DNA of 64,000 nucleotides. Origin: Pseudomonadota bacterium (GTDB lineage: Bacteria > Pseudomonadota > Alphaproteobacteria > Acetobacterales > Acetobacteraceae). The notes beneath the pieces were generated by a model. That model did no database searches. It was given only the letters and a program-made list of their open reading frames with translations, and was not told where the DNA came from. The stretch's first letter is position 1, and each line of letters starts with the position of its first letter. Positions 33,922 through 42,368 of this stretch are shown here, in pieces. The stretch spans positions 1 to 64,000 of the forward strand of contig JABBOH010000011.1 in NCBI GenBank assembly GCA_019351895.1. Reading direction: 5' to 3'. Both the position numbers and the translations under genes were made by a program.

Positions 33922-34989
33922 ATGCGTGCAGTCCGCTTCTACACAAAACGCGATATCCGGGTCGAAGACGTGCCGGAACCGTCGGGCCGGCTCGGCGACA
34001 CCCAAGTTCTGGTGGCCCCCGCCATCTGCGGCATCTGCGGCACCGACCTGCACGAGTTCATCGCCGGCCCCATCGTGACGCCCAAGGAGCCGAACGCACT
34101 CACCGGCGCAACCTTGCCGCAGATCCTGGGGCACGAATTCTCGGCCCGCGTGGTCGGGACAGGTTCGGCCGTGCACCACGTGAAGGCCGGCGATCTCGTC
34201 TCGATCCAGCCGCTCATGGCGCCGGCCGATGACTACTACGCCCGCCGCGGATTGCTGCATCTCAGCGAGAAGCTCGGCGTCATCGGCCTCTCCCATCCCT
34301 GGGGTGGCATGGGTGCGCGCGCGGTGCTCGACGCGGGCAACGTCATTCATGTGCCGGCGGGGCTGACGGAGGTGCAGGCGGCGCTGATCGAGCCCGCCGC
34401 CGTCGCGGTCTACGCGGTTGACAGAGGCCGCGTGCACGCAGGTTCATCCGTGCTGGTATCGGGCGCGGGTCCCATCGGCGCACTGACGCTGCTCGCCGCG
34501 CGGGCGGCGGGTGCCAGCACCCTCTTCGTCTCCGAACCCAATCCGAACCGCCTCCGCAAAGCGCAGGAGATCGTGCCGGGTGTGATCCCGATCGATCCGC
34601 GCCATGACGATCTGCCGGGCATCATCCGCAAGAATACCGAAAGCGGCGTCGGCGTGGATACGGCGCTCGAATGCGTCGGTCATGAGGGATCGCTCAACGC
34701 ATGCGTGCAGGCGGTGCGTCGTCAGGGTGTCGTCGTGCAGGCGGGTCTGCATGTTCGCGCCGCGTCCGTCGAGCCGATGTTGTGGGCGCTGAAGGACATC
34801 ACGATCGAGGCGACGTGGTGCTACCCGGTCCAGATCTGGCCTCGCATCGCGAGCATGATCGCGGCCGGGATCTTTCCGGTGGAGCGCGTCGTGACCGCAA
34901 CCATCGATGCCGCCGATGTGGTGCGCGAAGGGTTCGAGGCGCTCCTGAACCCGTCCGGCGAGCATCTGAAGATCATGGTGGCCACGTGA
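33922..34989 (+). CDS. Medium-chain dehydrogenase (butanediol/sorbitol dehydrogenase type) without structural-zinc cysteines
   Basis: A 355-residue NAD(P)-dependent alcohol dehydrogenase with a strong GAAGGAGG ribosome site. ICGICGTDLHEF and GHEFSARVVGTG give the catalytic-zinc Cys and His-Glu. The segment QPLMAPADDYYARRGLLHLS aligns with the structural-zinc loop of butanediol dehydrogenases, but all four cysteines are replaced. VSGAGPIGALTLLAARAAGA binds the cofactor. It lies 58 bases after the YciI gene and before the ABC transporter genes, so it likely acts on the imported compound. Confidence 0.85.
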   Translation: MRAVRFYTKRDIRVEDVPEPSGRLGDTQVLVAPAICGICGTDLHEFIAGPIVTPKEPNALTGATLPQILGHEFSARVVGTGSAVHHVKAGDLVSIQPLMAPADDYYARRGLLHLSEKLGVIGLSHPWGGMGARAVLDAGNVIHVPAGLTEVQAALIEPAAVAVYAVDRGRVHAGSSVLVSGAGPIGALTLLAARAAGASTLFVSEPNPNRLRKAQEIVPGVIPIDPRHDDLPGIIRKNTESGVGVDTALECVGHEGSLNACVQAVRRQGVVVQAGLHVRAASVEPMLWALKDITIEATWCYPVQIWPRIASMIAAGIFPVERVVTATIDAADVVREGFEALLNPSGEHLKIMVAT

Positions 34990-35116
34990 CCGGGACGACA
35001 TCATCCCGCGCGCGACAGGGTCTCCGCGCGGCTTTGGCTCATGGAGCGAGAGCCGATGAGCGGCACTCGTCTTCGCTGGCCCGGACCAGAGCCTTGAAAG
35101 TCGCGCTGGAAATCGC

Positions 35117-36148
35117 ATGACCGATCAGGCAGGCGGACCCCGCGCGGGACGGCTGGGAAGGAACCGCCCTGTCCCCAGGGGCTTCTCGACGATGGTCTGC
35201 GCAACGGCGGTGCTTTTCGTCGTATGTTTCGTGTTCGCCCCCTCCAGCGTGGCGACCGGCGCGCTCGCAGGCAGCCTTCCCTTCGCGGCGATCCTCGCGA
35301 TCGTCGGCCTCGGCCAGATGCTTGTGGTACAGCAGGGCGGTTTCGATCTTTCGGTCGCCGGTGGAGTGTCGCTGGCGGTTGTCATCGCGACGCACCTGCC
35401 GGCGGGTCATGACAGCGCGCTGCTCCCCGCGGTTGTCGCGGCCTTCGTATGCACCGCTCTGGCAGGCGCATGCAACGGCCTGATGGTCGGCTTTCTGCGG
35501 CTGAACGCCATCGTGGCGACGATTGGAACGAACGCGCTTCTGTATGGCGCGATCTTCGCGATCTCGGGCGGCGTTCCAGAGGCGACGACCAACCTTCTCG
35601 CGGCGATCGCCACGGATAGCGTTTTCGGCCTTGAGAATACCGTTTGGTTCGCGCTGTTGATCCTGCTGTTGGTGCTGTTCGTTGTGAAGAAGACCGTGAT
35701 CGGACGGCGCTTCGAGTTGATCGGCGCCAATCCGCTGGCCGCCCGGGCCATGGGGCTGAAGGTACGGCGGCATCAGGCCATGGCCTATGTGTTTGCCCAA
35801 CTGCTCTATTGCGTTGCCGGGATCTTGTTGGCCGGAATTACGGCGCAGCCGACCGCGTATCAAGGCGACTCGCTGCTGCTGCCTTCGGTCGCGGTCGTCG
35901 TGCTAGCCGGCACATCGTTGCTCGGCGGCCGGGGCTATCCAGTATCGACCGTGATCGCGGCGCTTTTTCTCAATCAGCTGAGCCAGTTCGCGCTCGCCGT
36001 CGGCGTGCCCTATTCGGCCCAGACCATCATTCAGGCCCTCGCGCTTGGATTTGGCATCGCAGTCTACTCTCTGCGCTGGCCAGCGAGACCGCTCCAAATC
36101 AACAAATCCAAAGATCCGGAGGAAAGAGATGAACTTGTCGCTTCCTAA
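35117..36148 (+). CDS. Ribose-type ABC transporter permease
   Basis: Inner-membrane permease of 343 residues with eight or more hydrophobic helices. IVGLGQMLVVQQGGFDLSVA and GTSLLGGRGYPVSTVIAALF are hallmarks of the RbsC/AraH family (BPD_transp_2). An N-terminal cytoplasmic stretch of about 25 residues precedes the first helix. The end overlaps the start of the binding-protein gene by 20 bases. It forms an importer with that protein and with the fused ATPase-permease downstream, which adds the second permease half. Confidence 0.9.
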   Translation: MTDQAGGPRAGRLGRNRPVPRGFSTMVCATAVLFVVCFVFAPSSVATGALAGSLPFAAILAIVGLGQMLVVQQGGFDLSVAGGVSLAVVIATHLPAGHDSALLPAVVAAFVCTALAGACNGLMVGFLRLNAIVATIGTNALLYGAIFAISGGVPEATTNLLAAIATDSVFGLENTVWFALLILLLVLFVVKKTVIGRRFELIGANPLAARAMGLKVRRHQAMAYVFAQLLYCVAGILLAGITAQPTAYQGDSLLLPSVAVVVLAGTSLLGGRGYPVSTVIAALFLNQLSQFALAVGVPYSAQTIIQALALGFGIAVYSLRWPARPLQINKSKDPEERDELVAS

Positions 36149-37193
36149 GCTGCCGCTCGCGCTCGCCGCAGCGGCTACGGTCATCGCGCTGACCGCCGCT
36201 CATGCCCAGGCGGCCACGCCCTCCTGGTGCGGACCCAAGAAGACGCAGCTTGCGCTCCTCGATGGGTTTGGTGGAAACAGCTGGCGCGAAATCACGCGTG
36301 CCTCGGCAGCGGAGGAAGCCGCGAAATGCCCGAGCGTCACGAGCTTCGACTACTCGAACGCGCAGGGCAATACCGCCAAGGCGATCTCCGACATCAAAAG
36401 CATGGCGGCACGTGGTGTGAAAGCGCTCGTCGTGTTCGGTGACTCCGGACCCGCCATCCTACCCGCGCTCACCAGCGTCTATCATGCCGGGGATGTGGTG
36501 GTGCCCTACCGCGTCAATGTCGGCGGCAAGGCCGGCGTCAACTATACCCAGTTCGTCGGCTCCTCGTTTGAAAATGACGGCAAGAACTGGGGCGATTGGA
36601 TCAAGAAAAATTTCCCCAACGGCGCGAAGATGCTGTTCCTGAGCGGGCCCGCCGGCAATAGCCAGGGCGAGGAAGAACTCGCGGGCCTGAAGTCGGTTCT
36701 AGGATCGAATTACACATTCCTCAATCCCGCGCCCTACGACGTGACCAACTGGGATCCCGCGTTGACGCAGCAGGTCCTCACCTCCGAGATTTCAAAGCAC
36801 CCCGATATCAACGTGATCATTTCCGACTTCGGTCCGTCGCTCGTCGGCGCGCTTCCGGTGTTTCAGAAGTTCCATCGGTCGATCCCCGCTATTGTCACGA
36901 GCGACGGCAATTCGCTGGGCTGCTTCTGGGAGCAGCACCATAAGAGTAACCCGGACTTCAAGCTGTTCACCGTCGCCACCGGTAACGACAACGTCCGTCT
37001 CGCTGTCCAGTGGGCGGTCGCCGAGGCAACCGGCGGAAAGGTGCCGGACACCAACATGTTCCGTGCGCCCGTCTTCGAGAATTCGGTGACCGGCAAGCCC
37101 AATCCCGTCGAGTGCCGCTCGGATCTGCCCGGCAATATCTATCTGTCGGCTCAGATGTCGGCGAATGCACAGGCGAAAGCGATCAATCAGTGA
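36129..37193 (+). CDS. Periplasmic sugar-binding protein of the ribose-type ABC transporter
   Basis: A 354-residue exported protein. The signal peptide MNLSLPKLPLALAAAATVIA continues to a cleavage site near AHAQAA. The mature part is a Peripla_BP_4 type I sugar-binding protein: LALLDGFGGNSWREITRASA, INVIISDFGPSLVGALPVFQ, and a late FRAPVFENSVTG. GGAGGAAAGAG precedes the ATG, which lies in the end of the permease gene. A strong hairpin follows the stop and may stabilise this part of the message. Confidence 0.88.
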   Translation: MNLSLPKLPLALAAAATVIALTAAHAQAATPSWCGPKKTQLALLDGFGGNSWREITRASAAEEAAKCPSVTSFDYSNAQGNTAKAISDIKSMAARGVKALVVFGDSGPAILPALTSVYHAGDVVVPYRVNVGGKAGVNYTQFVGSSFENDGKNWGDWIKKNFPNGAKMLFLSGPAGNSQGEEELAGLKSVLGSNYTFLNPAPYDVTNWDPALTQQVLTSEISKHPDINVIISDFGPSLVGALPVFQKFHRSIPAIVTSDGNSLGCFWEQHHKSNPDFKLFTVATGNDNVRLAVQWAVAEATGGKVPDTNMFRAPVFENSVTGKPNPVECRSDLPGNIYLSAQMSANAQAKAINQ

Positions 37194-37201
37194 TCATGGC
37201 C

Positions 37202-37231
37202 AGGCTCCCGCCACAACACCGGCGGGAGCCT
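37202..37231 (+). terminator. Perfect hairpin between binding-protein and ATPase-permease genes
   Basis: AGGCTCCCGCC pairs with GGCGGGAGCCT over an eight-base loop, eight bases after the stop. No T-run follows. Such hairpins after binding-protein genes often protect the upstream message and reduce read-through, giving more binding protein than membrane parts. Confidence 0.65.
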
Positions 37232-37265
37232 ATCTCGAAAGAGCACCTGCACCATTGGGCATGAA

Positions 37266-39815
37266 ATGCGGAATGAAGTCGTGTCGATAGCTCAGCCGAG
37301 TGTCGAGAAGATACCTGTGTGCGCCGGCAGTGACGCGCAGGTCAGGCTTCGGCTCTCGGACATATCCAAGGACTTCGCTGGCGTGTCCGCACTGTCGCAG
37401 GTGAGCGTCACCTTCTTCGCGGGCGAAGTGCATGCGGTTCTCGGCGAGAACGGCGCCGGCAAGTCGACGTTGATGAATATCATCGCCGGCGCCCTGCGCC
37501 CGGATCAGGGAACCATCACGTTCGAGGGCGAGACGGTTGGGCAGATGTCGCCGGAGGTGGCGGCGTCGCTCGGCATCGCAATCTGCTACCAGCATCCAAA
37601 TCTGCTGGACGATTTATCCGTGCTGGAAAATCTGCAGGTCGCGCTGCCGCGCCGCCTGTTCGCCGGGAAACCCGCGGAAGCCACTGCCCGCAGCATCCTC
37701 GCCAACGTCGGCCTCGACATCCCGCTGTCGGAACGAGGCGACAAGCTGACGATCGCGCAAAAGCAACTGCTGGAGGTCGCCAAGGCGCTTGCGGTTCGGC
37801 CGAAGGTTCTGATCCTCGACGAGCCGACGGCGTCACTGGACCAGGACGCGACCGAACTGCTGTTCCGTCGCGTTCACGAAGCAGTCGAGGCGGGAACTTC
37901 CATCATCTACATCACGCATCGGATGGCCGAGGTTCGTCAGATCGCCCATCGCGTGACGGTTCTGCGCGACGGTCGCGTGCGCGGCGGCGGCACGGTGGAC
38001 GAGGTGAGCGACGCGGACCTGCTGGCGATGATCGTCGGCCGGACGCTCGGGTCGACGTTTCCGCCGAAGTCGGCCCGTGCCGCGGGTGCCGTGTGCCTTG
38101 ATGTCCGCGCGCTGCGCGGAACGCGATTTCGCGACGTGAGCTTCGAAGCCGCATCCGGGACGATCCTGGGGGTCGCCGGCGTGAGCGGCAACGGCCAGTC
38201 GGAACTCATGCGGGCACTGGCGGGGCTTGAGCCGTTCGATGGTGAGATCGCTCTCAACGGACGCAAGGTGGGGCGGCAGGAGCTTCTGCGCCGGGCTGCG
38301 TTCATGCCCGCCGACCGGCATGCGGAGGGCATCGCCGGCAGCCTGTCGGTGCGGGAGAACGCCGCCGCCGGCGCGCTCGGGCGGATGGGAACGCTCGGCG
38401 TCATGTCACGCCGGCGCGAGCTCGGGATGATCGACGAGATCTTCGACGTTCTCGCCGTCAAGGCGCCGGGCCTGGAGTCCACGATCGTCGCGCTCTCCGG
38501 CGGGAACCAGCAGAAGGTCGTGATGGCGCGGGCCCTGTTGTCGGGCCCGGAGTTGATCATCGCGGACGAGCCCACGCAGGGTGTCGATGTCGGAGCGCGC
38601 TCCGAGATTTACCGCATCCTCCGCAAGGCGGCGGACGACGGGACCGCGGTCATCGTCAACTCGTCCGATGCCGCCGAACTCGAGGGATTGTGCGACAAGG
38701 TCATCGTGCTCTCGCGTGGCCGTGTCGTCGAGACGCTGGCGGGCGACGACATCACCGAGACACGGATCGTGGGCGCGGCTGTCGGCGCGCTGACACATTT
38801 TCACGAGACCGACCAAGCCGCATGGAAGCTGTCTGGCGGCTCGCGGTGGCGGCGGATGTTGGAAGCCGACAATGCGCCCGCGATACCACTCATTCTCGTG
38901 ACTATCCTGCTGGCGCTTCTCGGGGTCAGCTATAACCCGCACTATCTTTCGGCCTTCAACGTCAGCAATGTCCTCCAGTTGACCACCACACTGGGGTTCA
39001 TCGCCCTCGGGCAGACGGTGGCGATGCTACTCGGCGGGATCGATCTCTCGGTTGGACCGTTATCGGGATTTCTCGTCGTCGTCGCATCGTTCTTCATCAA
39101 CACAGGCCACCCGGCCGGCATGTTCGCGGCGGGCTTCCTGCTGATTGTGGTGGGGGCCGCGACGGTCGGCCTCGTGAACGGCGGCCTGATCCGCTTCGCC
39201 AATTTCACGCCGATCGCGGCCACGCTCGCGATGTATATCGGGCTGCAAGGCGCGAGCTTCCTCCTGCGCGGCGGCCCTGGCGGGTATATCGATGCCGGGG
39301 TCGTCAGCGCGCTTTCGGTGCAGATCGGCCCTATCCCAATCGCCTTCCTGGTCATGTGCGTGTTTGCGGTGGGCAGTGAATATCTGCTGCGACGCTCAAG
39401 GCTCGGATGGCGGTTGCGAGCCGTCGGGTCCGACGAATTCGCGTCCCGCCGGATCGGCCTGAGGGTCGACCGGATCTTCATTTTGGGCTACCTCGCCAGC
39501 GCGCTGTTCACGGCGCTCGGGGCGATCATGCTCATGGCACAGATCGGCGTCGGCGATCCGCAGCAGGGGGTGTCCTACACGCTGGAAAGCATCACCGCGG
39601 TGGTCCTCGGCGGCACCAGCTTACGCGGCGGACGCGGGACATTCATCGGCACCGCCATCGGCGCCCTGCTGCTGATGGAGGTGCTGAACGTCGTATCCTT
39701 CCTGGGCATGTCGCAGACGTGGCAATACGTCTTCCAGGGAATGCTCGTGCTGTCCTCAGCCCTCATCTACGCGACTGCGCGCGGACGCGGCGGCCGGGGG
39801 AGCAAGCTGGCGTAA
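37266..39815 (+). CDS. Fused double ATPase plus permease of a ribose-type ABC importer
   Basis: An 849-residue protein joining RbsA-like and RbsC-like parts that are usually separate. NBD1 (about 28-260): Walker A GENGAGKST (60-68), Walker B ILDEPTASLD, a weak signature LTIAQKQ. NBD2 (about 275-505): degenerate P-loop GVSGNGQSEL but strong LSGGNQQKV and ADEPTQGVDVG, as is normal for RbsA. The permease part (about 525-845) has GFIALGQTVAMLLGGIDLSV and GTSLRGGRGTFIGTAIGALL. No frameshift is needed; the reading frame runs through the junction. With the free permease it gives two permease halves. Confidence 0.9.
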   Translation: MRNEVVSIAQPSVEKIPVCAGSDAQVRLRLSDISKDFAGVSALSQVSVTFFAGEVHAVLGENGAGKSTLMNIIAGALRPDQGTITFEGETVGQMSPEVAASLGIAICYQHPNLLDDLSVLENLQVALPRRLFAGKPAEATARSILANVGLDIPLSERGDKLTIAQKQLLEVAKALAVRPKVLILDEPTASLDQDATELLFRRVHEAVEAGTSIIYITHRMAEVRQIAHRVTVLRDGRVRGGGTVDEVSDADLLAMIVGRTLGSTFPPKSARAAGAVCLDVRALRGTRFRDVSFEAASGTILGVAGVSGNGQSELMRALAGLEPFDGEIALNGRKVGRQELLRRAAFMPADRHAEGIAGSLSVRENAAAGALGRMGTLGVMSRRRELGMIDEIFDVLAVKAPGLESTIVALSGGNQQKVVMARALLSGPELIIADEPTQGVDVGARSEIYRILRKAADDGTAVIVNSSDAAELEGLCDKVIVLSRGRVVETLAGDDITETRIVGAAVGALTHFHETDQAAWKLSGGSRWRRMLEADNAPAIPLILVTILLALLGVSYNPHYLSAFNVSNVLQLTTTLGFIALGQTVAMLLGGIDLSVGPLSGFLVVVASFFINTGHPAGMFAAGFLLIVVGAATVGLVNGGLIRFANFTPIAATLAMYIGLQGASFLLRGGPGGYIDAGVVSALSVQIGPIPIAFLVMCVFAVGSEYLLRRSRLGWRLRAVGSDEFASRRIGLRVDRIFILGYLASALFTALGAIMLMAQIGVGDPQQGVSYTLESITAVVLGGTSLRGGRGTFIGTAIGALLLMEVLNVVSFLGMSQTWQYVFQGMLVLSSALIYATARGRGGRGSKLA

Positions 39816-39817
39816 CG

Positions 39818-40558
39818 CTACCGCGCCAACAGCCGGGCCGCGGCATGATCCAGGAACAGGCCGCAATCCGGGTGCCGCTGCAGAGTCGAGGCCGGGCAGA
39901 GGTTCGTCACCGGCCCCTCCACGGCGCCACGGACCGCGGCGGCCTTCCTATCGCCCGAGATCGACAGGACGAGCCGCCGCCCGCGCATGATCTGCCGGAC
40001 CGTCATCGTGATCGCGCGCGCCGGCACCAAATCCAATGAGGGAAACCAGCCCTCGTTGAGCTGCTGCCTGCGGCAAGCCTCATCCAGCGTCACGATCTTG
40101 AAGCCTTCTTCCGCGGCGAAATCCGCCGGAGGATCGTTGAAGGCGAGATGGCCGTTCTCACCGATCCCGGCGAAGACGACATCGATCGCGAGGGGTGCGA
40201 TGAGGGCGTTCAGGCGAGCCAGTTCGCCCGGCAGATCGGGCGTGTTGCCGTCGATCAAATGCAGAGCGCCGATCTGCGGCACATGGGCGAGGAATCGCTC
40301 CCGCAGGTAGCGGCGGAAACTTGCCGGATGCGCCTCCGGCAAATCGATGTATTCGTCGAGATGGAAGGCCGTCACGCGCCGCCAGTCGATTTCCGTGTTG
40401 CGGCAGAGCGCGGCCAGCATCTCGAACTGGCTGGCGCCCGTGGCAAGCACGATCGTCGCATGCCCGCGCGCGGCGATGGCCTCACCTATGACGGCGGCAC
40501 CGCTTGCAGCGGCCGCGCGCCCCAATGCCTCAGCGTCCTCATGCAAAGACAGATGCAT
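39818..40558 (-). CDS. Glucosamine-6-phosphate deaminase-like protein
   Basis: A 246-residue NagB/6-phosphogluconolactonase-fold enzyme. ATGASQFEMLAAL is the phosphate loop, FHLDEYIDLP holds the catalytic Asp, and FAGIGENGHLAFNDPPADF holds the catalytic His and Glu region typical of NagB. It ends the sugar ABC operon and starts after GAGGAGG. True NagB isomerises and deaminates glucosamine-6-phosphate to fructose-6-phosphate; no kinase or NagA lies in this operon, though a ROK kinase occurs at 3.8 kb. An amino-sugar substrate for the transporter is the simplest reading. Confidence 0.85.
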   Translation of the reverse strand: MHLSLHEDAEALGRAAAASGAAVIGEAIAARGHATIVLATGASQFEMLAALCRNTEIDWRRVTAFHLDEYIDLPEAHPASFRRYLRERFLAHVPQIGALHLIDGNTPDLPGELARLNALIAPLAIDVVFAGIGENGHLAFNDPPADFAAEEGFKIVTLDEACRRQQLNEGWFPSLDLVPARAITMTVRQIMRGRRLVLSISGDRKAAAVRGAVEGPVTNLCPASTLQRHPDCGLFLDHAAARLLAR

Positions 40559-40587
40559 GATCGTGGCCTCCTCGGTCGTTGGACGGC

Positions 40588-41409
40588 CTACTTGCCGATG
40601 CCGGCTGTCATGCCCCGGATGAAGAACCTCTGGCTCGCGAGGTAGAGCACGAGAAGCGGCAGGATGGAGAGGAAAGCCCCCGCCATCATCAGCGGCTCAT
40701 TGGTGGCGAACCGCCCCTGAAACAGGGTCAGCCCCGCCATCACGGTGCGCTGGTCGTTGTTCTGCAGGAAGACGAGCGCGAACAGCAGCTCGTTCCAGAC
40801 CCAGATCGTATTGACGATCACCAGCGTGAACGTCGTGGCGACGGACAGCGGCATGACGATGCGCAGCAGTATCCGGGTATGCGAAGCGCCGTCGATGGTC
40901 GCGGCCTCGATCAGCTCGCTGGGCAACTCACGAAAGAAGTTGACCAGAAAAAAGACCGAGAACGGGATCAGCAGGCCCGTATAGACCAGCATCACCGACG
41001 GCAGGGTGTTGATCAGCCCCGCCTGCACCATCACCGTGAACAACGGCACCACGAGCGCCACCGGCGGCAGGGCCATGAGCGCGATGTTGACGTTGAAGAA
41101 GGCGCGCTGGCCCACGAAGCGGCCGAAGGCGACGGCGTAGGCGGCGAAGATCGAGATCACCGTCGCGGCGCCGACCGAGACCACGGCGACCAGCAGGCTG
41201 TTGAGCGTCCAACGGCCGAAGGGCATCACCCTGAAGACATCGAAGAAATTCGCCAGCGTGGGCGCGATGGGCAGGCCGGTCGGGTCTGTCACATAGGACT
41301 GCGTCGTCTTCAACGCCGTCTGGACGATGAACCACAGCGGATAGAGCGAGACGAGGCTGAGCAGGATCAGCAGAGCCTGCTGGCCCGTGGCACGCGAAAG
41401 CGCCTTCAT
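40588..41409 (-). CDS. Carbohydrate ABC transporter permease, MalG type
   Basis: A 273-residue permease with six membrane helices. The EAA loop that docks the ATPase reads EAATIDGASHTRILLRIVMP. The ATG overlaps the MalF-type stop (ATGA). Ends with the usual QRFFIRGMTAGIGK. Works with the MalF- and MalE-type proteins encoded upstream. The ATPase must come from elsewhere. Confidence 0.92.
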   Translation of the reverse strand: MKALSRATGQQALLILLSLVSLYPLWFIVQTALKTTQSYVTDPTGLPIAPTLANFFDVFRVMPFGRWTLNSLLVAVVSVGAATVISIFAAYAVAFGRFVGQRAFFNVNIALMALPPVALVVPLFTVMVQAGLINTLPSVMLVYTGLLIPFSVFFLVNFFRELPSELIEAATIDGASHTRILLRIVMPLSVATTFTLVIVNTIWVWNELLFALVFLQNNDQRTVMAGLTLFQGRFATNEPLMMAGAFLSILPLLVLYLASQRFFIRGMTAGIGK

Positions 41410-42368
41410 CGGCCGGCATCCGCGGAGCGGGCACGCAGCCTGAGATATGTCACGATGAGAACGCTCGCGAGCAGCAGCAGAACGTCGACGGCGGCCGACG
41501 CAAGCCCGATCGCGCCGTTATCGAAGCCGTTGTTGAAGATGTAGTATTCCATGACGCTGGAGGAATCCGCCGGTCCGCCCTTGGTCAGCACATAGACGTA
41601 GGTGAAGATCGCCGACAGAACCGTAATCGCCTCGACGATCATGAAGAACTCGATCACGCGCCGGATCTGCGGCAGCAAAATCGACCATTGGATTTGCCAG
41701 CCGGTGGCGCCGTCGATCCGTGCCGCCTCCACAAGCTCCTGCGGCACGGCGAGCAGGGCCGCGGCAAAGACGACGACGCCGAACCCCAACTGCTGCCAGA
41801 TGATGACGCTGCCGATGGTCGGCACCACGTGGGTCGCCGAGCCGAGCCAGTCCTGCGCCAGGAAGCCGAGATGCCAGTCGCGCAGCTGCGTGTTGAGAAC
41901 TCCGTTCTCGGCGAGCAGAAAGCTGAAGGTGAGGCCGATGGCGGTCGCCGGCAGGATATAGGGGAGAAAGACGATGGCCCGATATTGCCGCCAGCCGCGG
42001 ATCTGGGCGTTCAGCACCAGCGCGATGATCAGCGCCAGGATCGTCATGATCGGAACCGTGGCCAGCAGCTTGATGTTGTTGAGCAGGGAGCCGACGAAGA
42101 CTGGATCCTGCCAAAGCCCGTCGTAATTCGCGGTGCCCACGTAGATGAGGTTGCCGAGCGAGCCTGAGTAGAAGCTGAAGCGGATGACCTCGATCAGCGG
42201 ATAGACGAAGGCCGCGGCGAGCGCCACGATCGCCGGCAGCACGAAGCCGTACGGCCAGAGGCGGCGGCGCTCCCGCATCGTGCGACGGGGACGCGCCGAT
42301 GGCGCACCCCCGCCTCGTCCGCCGCGCGATGCATCCGGACCAAGAGCCGGATGGGTAGCCTCAGCCAT
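41406..42368 (-). CDS. Carbohydrate ABC transporter permease, MalF type
   Basis: A 320-residue permease with a Pro/Arg-rich cytoplasmic N-terminus (about 1-38) and six membrane helices. The EAA loop is EAARIDGATGWQIQWSILLP. Its start overlaps the end of the binding-protein gene by eight bases, showing one transcript. Substrate class is carbohydrate by family. Confidence 0.92.
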   Translation of the reverse strand: MAEATHPALGPDASRGGRGGGAPSARPRRTMRERRRLWPYGFVLPAIVALAAAFVYPLIEVIRFSFYSGSLGNLIYVGTANYDGLWQDPVFVGSLLNNIKLLATVPIMTILALIIALVLNAQIRGWRQYRAIVFLPYILPATAIGLTFSFLLAENGVLNTQLRDWHLGFLAQDWLGSATHVVPTIGSVIIWQQLGFGVVVFAAALLAVPQELVEAARIDGATGWQIQWSILLPQIRRVIEFFMIVEAITVLSAIFTYVYVLTKGGPADSSSVMEYYIFNNGFDNGAIGLASAAVDVLLLLASVLIVTYLRLRARSADAGR

